Positions 11,359 to 22,822 of a DNA stretch of 64,000 bases are shown here, piece by piece. The first letter of the stretch is position 1; each line of letters opens with the position of its first letter. Origin of the DNA: Henckelia pumila (lineage: Eukaryota; Streptophyta; Magnoliopsida; Lamiales; Gesneriaceae); contig NC_133123.1 in the NCBI RefSeq assembly GCF_033568475.1, positions 134,872,242-134,936,241 of the forward strand, given 5' to 3'. The notes beneath the pieces were generated by a model. It was not told the DNA's origin. It saw nothing but the letters and a program-made list of their open reading frames with translations, and made no database searches. The position numbers and the translations under genes were made by a program.

Positions 11359-13215
11359 CTACACTTGCTTCCGCTCGTTGGGCTTGGGAATTTTCTTGTA
11401 TTCATAGTTATCAATGTTAACTTCTTGTTGTAGTACCTGCGACAAATGTACAAGAGTTACATGATGATTAGGACAGAAAAATAACCCAGCATCGCAATGT
11501 TACCCTTAGCTCTTCTTCCAGTGAAATTTGTTTTGGTTTATAGGCGTCCACAGGTCCTGCTCTTGACAGCGCTTTCTTTGTCTCGATGATCTCCCACTCC
11601 TGATCATCCTTCAATTTAGCGATTTCTTTGCTGAATCAAACAAAAAAATTCAATATTTTCTTTTGATCCAAATGCATTATACAACCACCCCAATAGAGAT
11701 TGCTAAATTACAGGAATAGTGATCGATGGACTGAACACAAAACAGCCAAACTTAAATTGAAGTAAGAAAAGAAAAGGAACTTGCTTGGTAGTCAGAGGAA
11801 AGGAACGCGTTCTCGCTCATGTTTTACCACCATCTAGCAGATACTATTTATAAGCTTTTTCTACTGAACAGAGACTTGACTCGATTTTTGTGATGAAAAG
11901 GACGTCATGGGATGAAGGCAAGTTAGCTTATGTGATGAACAAAGAGAATGGAGAAAATAATTTATTTCATAAAAAATATTAATGCTAGAGTATTATAATG
12001 TATAGACGATACTCTTATCATAAGAAAATTAAAACAGAAAACAAATTGAGAACGACAAGAAAGATCATTATCCTACAAATCAGGAATCTGATTTTTCTTT
12101 CCAACCCTCCCCTCGACTTAATGAACATCAATCATTTCCCAACTTGCTTGCTAACAAGTCAAATTTTGGTTTTAGATTGAGCTTTAACGCGCATTACGCT
12201 TTTAATACAATGTACTATTAGCAAAATGCTATTGATGTCCAAAGAATGCAACACCGTAGGAAACTCAAAATTTCTTTGATATCTGGTGAAAAATTACCTC
12301 CTTTGGGAGAGATTAACCAACACATATTTAATAGGTTTGGGATCAAGTTTGTTTCCTTCTTCCTCATAAGTATTTACATAAGAAAAACACCAAAAGACTC
12401 TGGGAGAATGAGTGGAAGATTTGAACACAAGTTCATTATAAAGGAGAATCAGCTACTTTGCCTCTTCTTATATAGGAGACAGATATATATAGGGAACAAC
12501 CACTTGGACCTTATTAAATGAAAAACAAATTTCTCTAAAACAAAATCCAATAGTTGAAAATGAACCGTTGAGAAATTCTAACATTGCATGAAACATCAAA
12601 ATTTATCTTCATATTCACCTACGGAAATACAATGGAACTCCATATAAACCTAATAGTTTTTCATTAACCTGCATGCAAAATGATCACGCTTAAAACTGGC
12701 TCAAGTTGTTTAGCTAATACAAAGAATCAACATACACTTCTAGACTTTTAGCTGTACAACATGATTTCTGTAAATTTATCCCAAATAACTAATTGCATTT
12801 GGAACATTTCCATATTAAGCATACCACTCTTCCCCGGGATTTCTTTGTCCAGTGAAAACCTATCGTCATTGATTTATCACTATTCATTACGTTAATAGAA
12901 CTCAATAAATCAAAGAACTGGGGTAACGAAATAAATAGATTGAAGTTGATAAGATACTTGGTTCACCATAGATCAAAACCAGAATCTCTATCAGAATAAT
13001 ATCCGAACGAACCTGCCCTGTAGTAGATGCCCAAGACCAAAAGCTCCAAGCACAGTAAGAGAGATCATTGGAAGACCGTATCTAATAAATGGTGTCCTCC
13101 TACCCCAGCGTTTAAACCTTGAAGATGGCTGCTGAAAGGTTGTTGTGGCTGATGCTGCTTGACTTTCTACTTTCTTGGGTTGATCCGAACTCATATGAAC
13201 AGTTGTCATTTCCAT
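11359..13215 (-). CDS. COX16: COX16, cytochrome c oxidase assembly protein
   Basis: Three minus-strand coding exons with GT-AG introns: 13215-13013, 11630-11504 and 11436-11359. They total 408 nt and 135 residues with no interruption. The first exon ends at the family core [17 protein letters not shown], followed by a single hydrophobic helix (about residues 46-64) and GHLLQG. The junction restores [20 protein letters not shown]. Exon 2 continues with the family block [19 protein letters not shown], and exon 3 encodes [18 protein letters not shown]16 is an inner-mitochondrial-membrane protein that acts in copper-site (COX2) assembly of complex IV; length and order match plant homologues. The start chosen is the first ATG after an in-frame stop. 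A second ATG seven codons in (13194) is an equally plausible start. Intron 1 (1382 bp) lies between exons 1 and 2. A further 5' leader intron is likely (leader near 13722-13790). Confidence 0.93.
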
Positions 13216-13721
13216 ATATCACAAAATCAACCGCATCACAATTTCGAATTCACTGCCATTAAGAATGAACTCCCACTTCTCAACACAACCAAAAAATTTG
13301 AAAAGACCATACAAATGGAGCTCCACATATTCTACTTCCGTTCATCAAAAAAAAAACACATATAATTCGCGTTTTCCAGCCAAATATAAAATCTATCCCG
13401 CATCCAAAATGTCTAATGTTCATCCACATGCTCCTGCTAACATTTTTTTTGCCAATAGTTGTATTTAAGATACCCGACGGTGCAACCAAACAAAGCATCT
13501 ACAAATTATATGTGAAAAAATACCAATAAATAACTGATAGTAACCATATTACAGCGAGAAAGGGAATCTGCTTACACAGCTTTGGGATTACAGTGAAAAT
13601 TTCATACATTTCTAGTAACTGTGCGAAAGAAATCCCCAACGAATTGGCAATCGATAGCATGGTAAAAATAAAACTTTAAGAAAGAAAATAAAAAAACACA
13701 TTAAATTCAGAAAGACCTACC

Positions 13722-13880
13722 GAGTCGTACGTCGGAGCTCGGCGGCAATGGCAGCGGTCGATCCACGAGCTAGCTCGGAAGATGAGAAAGTGAAAGATAG
13801 TAAACGATGGACTTCCTAATTGGGCCTCAAAGTATTTCACTTTGGGTCATTTTTTTTGTTGGGCCCAATGTGATCATTTT
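13722..13880 (-). promoter_or_regulatory. COX16 non-coding first exon and proximal promoter
   Basis: The minus-strand leader contains GAGCTCCGACGTACGACTCG and is followed by GTAGGT, a good splice donor. Upstream lie two site II-type elements on the + strand (TGGGCC at about 13818 and TGGGCCC at about 13860), which are typical of nuclear genes for mitochondrial respiratory proteins. The leader is homologous to the DAD1 leader. Confidence 0.6.
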
Positions 13881-13957
13881 CATCTTTTTATCTTTTAATA
13901 AATTTTTTTTAACAATAATAATGATTATATAAATTGTTTCATTAAGGTTTTATTTAA

Positions 13958-13982
13958 CGGTAAATTTGGAATAAATCCCCAG
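13958..13982 (+). repeat. MULE-1 left terminal inverted repeat
   Basis: GG(T)AAATTTGGAATAAATCCCC. About three quarters of positions match the right end (38284-38308, reverse complement), with the strongest block AAATCCC. A looser match continues inward, for example ATTACCCATATACCC at the left against the equivalent ATTTACATATTTATCC at the right. Confidence 0.65.
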
Positions 13983-14913
13983 AACCAAACATTTTATATT
14001 TTGCAGTTCCTTGTCAGTCCATTCTAAGTTTGCAATCCCTGAACAAGTTATTTATTAGTTTGAGCTCCCCATTTCACTGGAAATTACCCATATACCCTTT
14101 TTTTTTTTATAAAAATAACGGATGTTTTTATATCCCCATCTTCCTACCTTTTTTTTCAGCCATCCATTTTCACAGCGTAATTCCGTTTTTTCCCTTCATC
14201 CATTTTCTTCTGCACATCCATGCGTTCTTAAGCTTTGGTGTGAACGATGATGAAGAAGTCTCCTAAACCCAAGAAGGCGCACCGAAAAAACTTGTAATAC
14301 TTTCGCACGTGAGAAGTAATAAGAGGAAGAAATCGAGAGATGCTCCTCCAGATCCTAAATCGGGAAGAGCTTCTGAACGTAATGTTTTTATGATTACATT
14401 CGATTAATTATTTTCTATTCTTCTTTATTAATGTGGGTTGTTGTCGATGTTATTTCTCAAATTTGTTATATTTCTTATGTAAACCTTTTTCCCAAATTCT
14501 AGGTTTTTCTTGTTCTTTTGTTTGTAAATGTGTATGTTGGAATTTTGAATGTATATTTCATTGATCAATGCGAACTTTTTAGCAATATTGAAGAATTTTA
14601 GAAATTAGGTTGTGATTTTCGATTATCAGTGGGATATCCTCAGTTTTTATTGTATTGATATTGATTTTAATTGTAATGTATTTTTGGCGTATTTGAATAT
14701 GAATATCATATCGACATCCTTTATGTATGTATGTTTGTATCCATGTTGTTTTTTTATAGTGTTCTTGTTTTTGGAGATCTTGTCATAGTTTTTTTTGTCA
14801 TATCCGTGTCATTTAGATTGAATTTTAAATTGATGATCACAATTCTTGATCATGTTATTGTTTACTGATATATATATATATATATGTACGCATATTTATA
14901 TTTGAATTTAGGA

Positions 14914-17900
14914 ATGACAGTGGAAGAGAACGTTGTTGATGAAGGACAAAACAAGAAAAGTACGAAACTCTACTGTAGTCGATGCTCGCCCACTTGTTTT
15001 AAAGACGCGATGACAGAACTAAAACCAATTCTAGGACAAAAACAATGGATTAAGATAAATGAGACTCCTTTTGCTAATTGGTTTGACATGCCCGAACTCG
15101 CTGTTAGTAGTCGTAGAGTTGATTTCATATTGAATAGATTTCAGATTGAATCATGTTCTTTGACTGTGGGTAATGGTATTCTGATTCCTTTTACTCCAGA
15201 AGAGTTTTCTATTATTCTTGGATTGCATCATATTGGCCAGCCTGTTGACTTCGATCTGAGAATGGATTCTATATTTGAGGCTCGTCAATTTGGAGGTCAA
15301 GTTGGAAAAGCGAAGCGAGCGACAATATATAAAAAAGTTATTTCTCTTGCAGGCAGTGATGATGACTTAGAAATTGATGATTTCGTTAGGCTTTACCTTT
15401 TGTTCATCTTCAACTCCATGATATTTTCCACCGGAAATTATTTTACCTCGAGTTTTATATTTTCTTATCTAGACAATCTTACCACATTCTTTGATTATGC
15501 TTGGGGAGATGCCGCGTTTCGATTTATTCAGAGAGAAATACGCTTAACTGGGAGTAAAACTTATTTCGATGGATGCACTGTTGGATTAATGGTGCGTATT
15601 TTGTTACTTTAGTTATTATTGTATTGTTTTATCGATTAATTGACTATTATTTAATTTTGGTTTAGGCTTGGGTGTATGAGAGAGTGCCTTCTTTAGGTGT
15701 ACGACGTAGTTTAGAAATGTTTCCACGGTTGTTTCGGTGAGGAGACAGCAAAATCCCATTGAATGAGGAGAAAGCTGAATTATTGTTCAAATCCATAGAT
15801 TCAACCAAGATAATTTTTTGTTATAATAAATTAAATTGCTCGTTTCAATCTCATGGTTTGACCGACAATATTTTTTGTGATTTTATAATTTTACAGGTCT
15901 TGCCGATATATCCTTTTCTCGAGAAGAAGAAGTTGGAAGTAAGTAGTTTGACCTTTTGCCAAATATTTTTTGGAATATGCAATATTGACTGAAAAGTTCA
16001 AACCATTAAATAATAGTTGACTCAACCATAGGTGTTGAAATTGGCTGACAGTGCCACTGATGCAGTACGATCAGAAGATGTGAGAAAAAAAATGGCTGAG
16101 ATTAAGAATCAGATGTGTTTTGAATTAGGTTGTGGTAGTGTTAGGCATCGTAGGAAGACAAAGATTGTGATTGAAAAAGAAATGATGGATGTTGGAGAAG
16201 AATTTAAGTTGCAGAGCAAAAATGAGGTTGGATTTGTGACAGAAGAAGATGATCCTATTGAGAGAAATGATGGACATGAGAATACTGAGAGAAATGAGGA
16301 GGATGAGAACATTAAGATAGATGAGAATTTTGAGAGAAATGTTGAGGATGATAATATAGAGAACAGTGAAGATAATTTGCATTTTGTCAGAAATGAGGAT
16401 GAAGAGAATATTGAAAAGAATGAGAAAAAAATGATTGAAGATCATGGAAATTCATCTGAGATTGGATCTTCTAATGACCATGACAATTACAGTGAGCTTA
16501 ATTTGGTGGTGCAAAATGTTATAAACGAAATTAAGAATGATGTGGGATTTGAGAAAAATGATGGAACAGTTGAGGAAAGGAAAAGTGTGAGTTGTGTTGG
16601 TACCAGTAAAGCAGCGAACATGACCAGCTTTCAATTTTTGATCGTGGATACTGTAAGAACAAGGGTTGACCGCAAGAAGAAAAGGAAAGCTTCTATCTTT
16701 GTGACGCCGCCCAGTTCATCGCCAAGACCTAAGAGAAAGGGTCAAAAACGGGTTTGAAATTCTCTTCATCCTTTTTATTTTGGTTTTATGTATTTCCACA
16801 CGCACACTGACAATTTTTTGTTATTTTTTATTATGTTTCAAAGTGTATTCGTTTGAAGGAGAAGTGCATTGTAGATGTTGATGAGAATGCTAAGAGTCCA
16901 ATGAAAGATGATCTACATGAATTCAAAGGTAGGACCGATTACTGTGGCCATGAAGAAGCAACTGATGAAGAGAAACAAATTTTGACATACTAGCTTTTGA
17001 TGGAGGAATTGGAGTACGCTTCTATTTAATGATTTTTTCCTAAACATTGTTGGATTTATAGATTCAGAAAACATTTTTTTTATGTAGTGTCGTAATTTGG
17101 GAAGACGAGAGTATGATGTTAGATGATCAAAAATTTTGCCACTTTGTCTTTGGCAAACCCGTTGATTTCGAAATCATAAATGTTTATATGCGAATTATGC
17201 AAGCAAAAAGTAAGGAATATGGATCTGAAATATATTGTGTGGACACAACGGTTCAGGTTCGTCTTTGCACCCCGATTATGTACGTTTTATTGTATTTTTT
17301 GACCACATAGGAAGTATGATTTGTTTGCAATCTTTGTTCTGCAGAGAGAAATTTTTAATAGACTGAAAGAATATGGGAGTTGACGTAAGTTGCGGAGCGA
17401 TGATTATGGAGATTTTATTGCAAGCTTGACATCTGCGACTAGGAAAAGATTGAATCAATTAAACGAGGAGCTATTTACAAGATGCAAGTACATCATTTTT
17501 CCATTGAATGATAGGTGGCATTGGTTTTTTCTTGTGTATAAAACTGTAGAAGGTGTGTTCAGTATATGGAATTCCTTGCATGATCCATACGCATCTGGCA
17601 CCACAAATGTTTTTGTGAGTATCAGTACGACCCTATTTGAATGTGTAAGTATAATATTAAGAATGAAATCTTGTAACTTTTTAATTTTGATAGGTATCAT
17701 TTTTGTCTGGATACATGCGCTTCCAATCTGGTTTTGTCTTAGCCAATGAGGAAGTAGTGACAGAAAAATGTCGTGATCAAGGTCCAACACTTGAGTGTGG
17801 TGTCTATGCAATTATGTGGACCGAATGCTTGGCTAAAGACACAGAGGAAATCTGGGCATATCAAAGGGGTGTGAATATGAATGCTTATCGAGCTCGTGTT

Positions 17901-17948
17901 GCAGCTATCATTTTATCTGATAAGAATGGATTGTTGAAAACCATTTAA
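14914..17948 (+). pseudogene. MULE-1 Ulp1-type (C48) cysteine protease gene, broken
   Basis: Probable exons: 14914-15591, 15666-15809, 15897-15938, 16032-16751, then short exons to about 17613 and a last exon from 17695. The N-terminal part (FTPEEFSIILGL, FFDYAWGDAAF) is a conserved region resembling the DUF1985 domain found with Ulp1 in plant transposons. A long acidic, Glu/Asn-rich linker follows (16200-16600). The C-terminal protease domain shows the expected order of catalytic motifs: His in DRWHWF, Asp near WNSLHDP, Gln in RDQGP and Cys in TLECGVYA. Such proteases cleave SUMO-type conjugates; the role in transposition is unknown. Damage: TGA at 15738-15740 (a Trp codon in MULE-2), TAG at 16991-16993, TGA at 17381-17383, and a donor site AT instead of GT at 15810-15811. 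Transcription converges on the tandem arrays and the MURA gene. Confidence 0.8.
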
Positions 17949-18412
17949 CTTGTATGTCATGTTGGTGGTGATTAAGTTTGGATAATTTTGTTGGTGGAAA
18001 ACATACACACCTTTTTAGAGACAAATCCTTGTATTTGTGGTTAATGATTATATTTTGATGCCAAGTTTTTTTTTTGAAATGGTAATTCCAAGTCTTTTCC
18101 TATTTATGTCGTACATTTGTGACATTTATGTACTTACACGATAGAGTTATGTAACGACAATTGACAAGTTAATCTAAGTACAAATTTGAGTAATTACGGT
18201 ACAATTATATCATAATAAGGTACATAACTAGCTGAATATGACATACATTTTAGAAGTTGTCTGACTTGTTACATCAGCTGTTATAAGCAAAAACTTAATT
18301 GATGATGCGATCTAAACAAAAAACAACTCATGTTCATGAGTTTAGACACCAATATTCATACTTTAGGGAATAAAGCAGAAAGAAGAACAAATTTGATGTA
18401 GCATGTATGTAT
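17949..18412. other. GTAC-rich spacer after the Ulp1-like gene
   Basis: No gene. Between about 18100 and 18250 five GTAC words occur (for example CGTACATTT, TATGTACTT, AAGTACAAAT, CGGTACAAT and AGGTACATAA). The order and spacing resemble a diverged unit of the 313-bp array found 11 kb to the right. This suggests that the array was once continuous with this point and was split by later insertions. Confidence 0.4.
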
Positions 18413-19561
18413 TCAGATTTCGCCATCATTAGCATCCTCATGCTCATCATTTGGGGGCATCTCTGCTGCAGCAAACCGTGGCGGCCACTGTGGATGGGGT
18501 GGAAAGGGTGTAACAGTGCCTGGAAATTGACTAGCCATTGCCGCCGTGAAATCCATCATATAATTCATGAAAACACCGGAAGTCTGCTGAAACTCATACA
18601 TTTCCCGCCTCTGCTTTCTAACTTCCTCCTCAAGGTAAGTGATCCGTTCACCCAAAGTCTTAGGTGCAACTCGTGGTGGTGATTGTTTTCTGGCAGCAGC
18701 TCGAGCATTAAACTCTCTTCTTTTTTTTCGTGCCCGAATTTCATGGTCAGGTAAGAATGGTAGATGCTCCGATGCTAAAATAGCGGCCCATGGTTTCAAA
18801 AGTTCTTCACCTTCCGCCCATGTTACCCCTGCAGATGCACAGAGGTCAGTAATGATCGACGGTAGTGCAAGACCCCCAATGGTAACACCAGACACCACAT
18901 TCCGTATTGTTTCTTGGCAAATTTGGCCCAAGTCCATCTTCATGCCGGTGAGGATGCAATAAACCAGGATGGCTCGGTCTCTCGTAACATTAGTGGTGTT
19001 ATCGGTTGGCTTGAGACGAGCGCAAACAAATGTGTACCAATGCTTAGCATCATCGAGCAAATCAGACTTCTTTAGAATAGATGGCAAACCATCTTTCCCC
19101 AACCTCCACTCGGCCCCGTCTTGGCACAACTCTCTCAATATCTCATCATAATTGACATTTCCATTCTTATACTCTACATACTCATCATGCAGTACATGAG
19201 GGAACTTAAACAAAGTATTAATTGTATGCGAATCAAAAGCTACCATCTTACCACGCACTAAAACCTTAAAATGCTCATGTCGTACTTTCAAATTCGCGTA
19301 GAACTCTCGAACTAGTGAAATGACTGCATCGATAGGAGGCATTGTAAAGTGCTGCCAATGCCTAGCCATTGTCATTCTCCCAACAGCAGATGTAGGTTGG
19401 AACATATCAAAACCCCTTGTCATATCAAATCCCCTTTCTTGAATAATGTTTTTAGACAATAATGCACGATGGTTTACAGCGGCGGCCTCATTCCAAAAAC
19501 GATGTGTATCATAAGTGGCTGATGAAGAGGCAGTATGTTTTTGTCTTTTCTTAGGTGCCAT
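18413..19561 (-). CDS. Putative plant transposon protein (Transposase_32-like), 382 aa
   Basis: Uninterrupted 382-codon frame starting MAPKKRQKHTASSSATYD. Family features in order: RFWNEAAAVNHRALL and ERGFDM (about residues 20-55), the core ISLVREFYANLKVRHEHFKV with VRGKMVAFDSHTIN (about 82-115), WRLGKDGLPSIL, WYTFVCARLKPTDN, and TRDRAILVYCILTGMKMDLG (about 190-215). A basic segment (RARKKRREFNARAAARK) and a heptad-like stretch (LGERITYLEEEVRKQRREMY) follow, and the tail is acidic. This matches the plant 'putative plant transposon protein' family, whose biochemical role is not established. The start is the first ATG after upstream stops. It lies inside MULE-1 and converges with the Ulp1-like gene; MULE-2 has no counterpart, so it probably came with a separate insertion. 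It is the only large undamaged TE gene in the window. Confidence 0.75.
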   Translation of the reverse strand: MAPKKRQKHTASSSATYDTHRFWNEAAAVNHRALLSKNIIQERGFDMTRGFDMFQPTSAVGRMTMARHWQHFTMPPIDAVISLVREFYANLKVRHEHFKVLVRGKMVAFDSHTINTLFKFPHVLHDEYVEYKNGNVNYDEILRELCQDGAEWRLGKDGLPSILKKSDLLDDAKHWYTFVCARLKPTDNTTNVTRDRAILVYCILTGMKMDLGQICQETIRNVVSGVTIGGLALPSIITDLCASAGVTWAEGEELLKPWAAILASEHLPFLPDHEIRARKKRREFNARAAARKQSPPRVAPKTLGERITYLEEEVRKQRREMYEFQQTSGVFMNYMMDFTAAMASQFPGTVTPFPPHPQWPPRFAAAEMPPNDEHEDANDGEI

Positions 19562-20108
19562 AGATCGAACACCTTTTAAGCACCTTAATAAATATCCTAA
19601 CTTTGCACCAAATCAAAAACCCCGCCCCCAAATTTATACCTTGGCTTGTCACAACTACTAATTGCACTCCAATAAACCAAATAACTCAATTCAAAACACG
19701 TAGCTTAAGGCACACACCCAACTTTAATGCACACTATTTCTTCAAATAAATTTGCATCTTCTCGCAACTACATGACAAATAAAGATTGTTTCACTTAAAA
19801 GTACACTGTGAGGTGTGTAAATTTCGAGTGCCCATCTTCATCGGTCTCCACTTATATGGAAGTAAATTGCTTGTATTCTTGCTTGTATTCTTGCGATCGC
19901 AATGGCCGATGAGAGTGGGTTGCTCTTGAGGCTAGAGAAGATTAATATGGTGGAGGGATGAATTAGAAGAGATTTGTGAGAGGTTGAGAAAGGCATGAAA
20001 CGTTAGGAATAAGTAAGGGAGAGTGCTTGGATGGGGAAAGGTGAAGACCGATGGAATGAGGAATGGAGCTTCTTGGTACCTTTTAAAAAAAATTAATGTA
20101 GGTACGAG
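19562..20108. other. Upstream region of the 382-aa transposon-protein gene
   Basis: Moderately AT-rich. No further exon was recognised and a minus-strand 62-codon frame at 19932-20120 has no recognisable feature. It would contain the promoter of the 18413-19561 gene. Confidence 0.4.
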
Positions 20109-20191
20109 GGCTCTTACCAAAGACGTGCAGGTGCACTGTTGGAACTGATTGCCAATTCTTGAAGAGCAGTCGCGCGGTCGCGCTTACAAAC
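20109..20191. repeat. GC-rich tandem repeat array, left fragment
   Basis: Contains the words GTGCAGGTGCACTGTTGGAACTGA and CGCGCGGTCGCGCTTACAAAC. These recur several times to the right of the nested retrotransposon (29197-29590). The last five bases CAAAC (20187-20191) are the target duplication of that retrotransposon. Confidence 0.75.
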
Positions 20192-22822
20192 TGTAAGACC
20201 CAAAAATATTAAGTTCTTAATTACGGGATTTAAGATTTAAATTCCAAAAATGAGAAAAGATTTATTTGAAGAAGTTAAGAAATTAGAGATTTCAATTTCG
20301 GGTCAGAAATATTTAATTTGAGGATTTTCGGATTTTAAGATTTTAATATCCGAAATTCTTAAATTAAAAGATTAAAAATATTTGAATTGATATTTATGGA
20401 ATTTAACATGTGAATTCCAAGATGATAAATATCAAGGATTGAATTTGAGGATGAAATCCGAGTAAGGATTCATTTGCAAATATTGAATAGTTCAAGGATT
20501 AAAATGCGATAAGGTCCGAAATGATTTAATTTTAATCCAAAAATATTTAATTTGAGAATATTTAGAGTTTAGAATTAAATTCTATTATTCTTAAATTATT
20601 TAGGATTGAAATTGAATTAAATCGCTTGTCCGAGGACTAAATTGCAATTATTAAAAATTCAGGAACTAAATTGAAAATAGGCCAATATATATCTACTTGT
20701 ACACGTGGGAATCAGATTGTTTCATTCCCAATTCTGAAAATGGCCGAGAGGTTTTAAAACAAAATTCCAACGCCATTTTCACCTTTTCAAGCTCCGATAA
20801 AAATCGATCCGCCCGGTAGAATTTCCGATTGAGCATATATTTGCGATCACAGCTCCGAGTACTACGTTTTGACGTAAGTTTTATGAAATTCTACCATGTT
20901 TGAATTTTATGATGTTGTTAGAATTAAGATTTGATTGTATATACATGTTCTAGCATATACGACGATAGCATATCTAAGACGGATTGAGAAAAGATCGTCG
21001 TTTGAACATGTTTTGGATTTTGCGAAGATTTTTCCGAAATCTGAAATTTGGGACTTGTTATGTACGTTTATAAGCTGCTTATTTGGTGATGATATTATGT
21101 TTAGAGCATAGTATTGAGTATGTTTATGCTTTAAGAATTGCCGATTTTGAACCGTTACGCCGCCGGTTTGAAATTTAATCCGATATCAGCTATAGACTGA
21201 ACTTAGAAATAAATATCAGATTGATAATGATATTGAGCATGGTTTACACTTCATTTCAGTTGGGAATGGAAGTTATCAAAGTCGAATCGACGAGTTCGAG
21301 TCGTTTGAACCATTCAAGTTGAATCCAGATTCTGATCAACTATCAACGTCGAATGAGCAAGCGTGAAATGAATAGAAATTAAATACGTCATCAGATTTGA
21401 TGTTAGCAAGATTGAATATGTTAAAGCCACGATCGAAAGGTATGAATCGACATTATTCCTGCCAGGTAGAACAACTCGAGAACGTGGTGGTTTTCGAGTT
21501 ATCCTGAAATCACATACTTAGTTGTTTCAGTGCTCTTATGTGATTTATATGAGTTTTGATGCTTTGATTGATTATGTGATTATATGTTCAAGATATTTTA
21601 CAGTCTTTAATGCATACAGCTTATGTTGCATTCATCTTGAACTCCAGCATGTAAAGCATAAGGGCAGATTAGCCTAGATTGCGAAATGACGTTTGGAGAA
21701 TTATAGTTGAGTGGCATGGATTGCAGCCTTCGCTTTCAGAGCCAGAAGACTCTATAATTGCACCAAAGTCAGAGGATTAAAATACTTGATGCCGCCTCGA
21801 TTGGGAGTGTCGTCGGTTTGATAGTTATTTTATTCCTCGGGATCCCAAAGAACTAAGCTTTATTGATATCAAATTTGATAGTCTTTTCCTTGGCACATGC
21901 ATTGCATTTATGCATTAACCTAGAGTTTTCTATGGTTTAGATTATGCAGTTATAAATGCTAGCATGTTGTGATACACTATTCTAGATATGAATGTGTGTT
22001 ATTGCTTTAGATGAATCATTATGTGTTAAGAGTTTAAGCGGCGATGATGATTCTATGAATTACATGTTATTACATGTTTTATGATTTTAGAGTTTTATAG
22101 CATATAGATTCCATATGCTTTCATGATGTATATGCATGTCTTTCATACTGAGATTTATTCTCACCGGAGTTATCCGGCTGTTGCTTTGTTTGTATGTGTG
22201 CATTGCATCAGGTTGGAGCATGATCAAGATAGTTGGCTTGGATAGCTTGAGAAGAGAGATAGCATGTGGTGATTCGGGTTTTAAGCAGATGACATGTATT
22301 TATGATTTGGTAAACATGTTAGAAAGCAAGAACCTTTGTATATATTATTTTTGCCAAGTATTGATTTATACTTGAGAGTTCATGTATTCTAGATCACTTA
22401 GTATGAGTTTGAATGCATGTAAATTATGTAGAATCATGTTGAGAAATTTATATGAAGTTTGTATGAGATTTGGAATCAATTATACAACAAAAAAGCATTT
22501 TTATTCTCTGGACAGGGTGCCCGCTCGATCGGGTGAACTTCACCGATCGAGCGAGGCCTGTATTTTGCCAAAACAGAGGAGTGAGTTTTTGGGCTCGCTC
22601 GATCGGGAGATTTTCACCGATCGAGCGAGGCCAAAATGGATTCAGGCCGAGAGTTGCAATTTTATGCTCGCTCGATCGGTAACATTTACCCGATCGAGCG
22701 AGGGGCCTTATTTAAAAAAAAAAAAAATTTTAGATCTTGGTTTATTATTCATGTATTGTTTGATTAATTTTTAATTAATCATTTATTACCCTAAGATGAG
22801 ATTAGCAACCCGGGTCCCCACA
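20192..22822 (+). repeat. 5' LTR of the 9.0-kb retrotransposon
   Basis: 2631 bp, TG...CA termini. It differs from the 3' LTR only at scattered single bases and very small indels. Includes the triple hairpin block 22521-22703. The two ORFs there are artefacts of the hairpin repeats. Confidence 0.92.
22521..22703. repeat. Three GC-rich hairpins in the 5' LTR
   Basis: Three inverted repeats of the form CTCGCTCGATCGG-loop-CCGATCGAGCGAG lie at 22521-22556, 22593-22630 and 22665-22703, at roughly 73-bp intervals. Stems of about 12-13 bp enclose loops of about 10-13 nt. The stem halves are almost invariant, whereas spacer sequences differ. Confidence 0.9.

Noticed and set aside
12246-12521. 91-codon + strand ORF
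   Set aside because: It lies within COX16 intron 1 on the opposite strand and has no recognisable domain.
22382-22774. ORFs across the LTR hairpins
   Set aside because: The frames consist of hairpin words read on one strand and recur in the other LTR; no protein signature.
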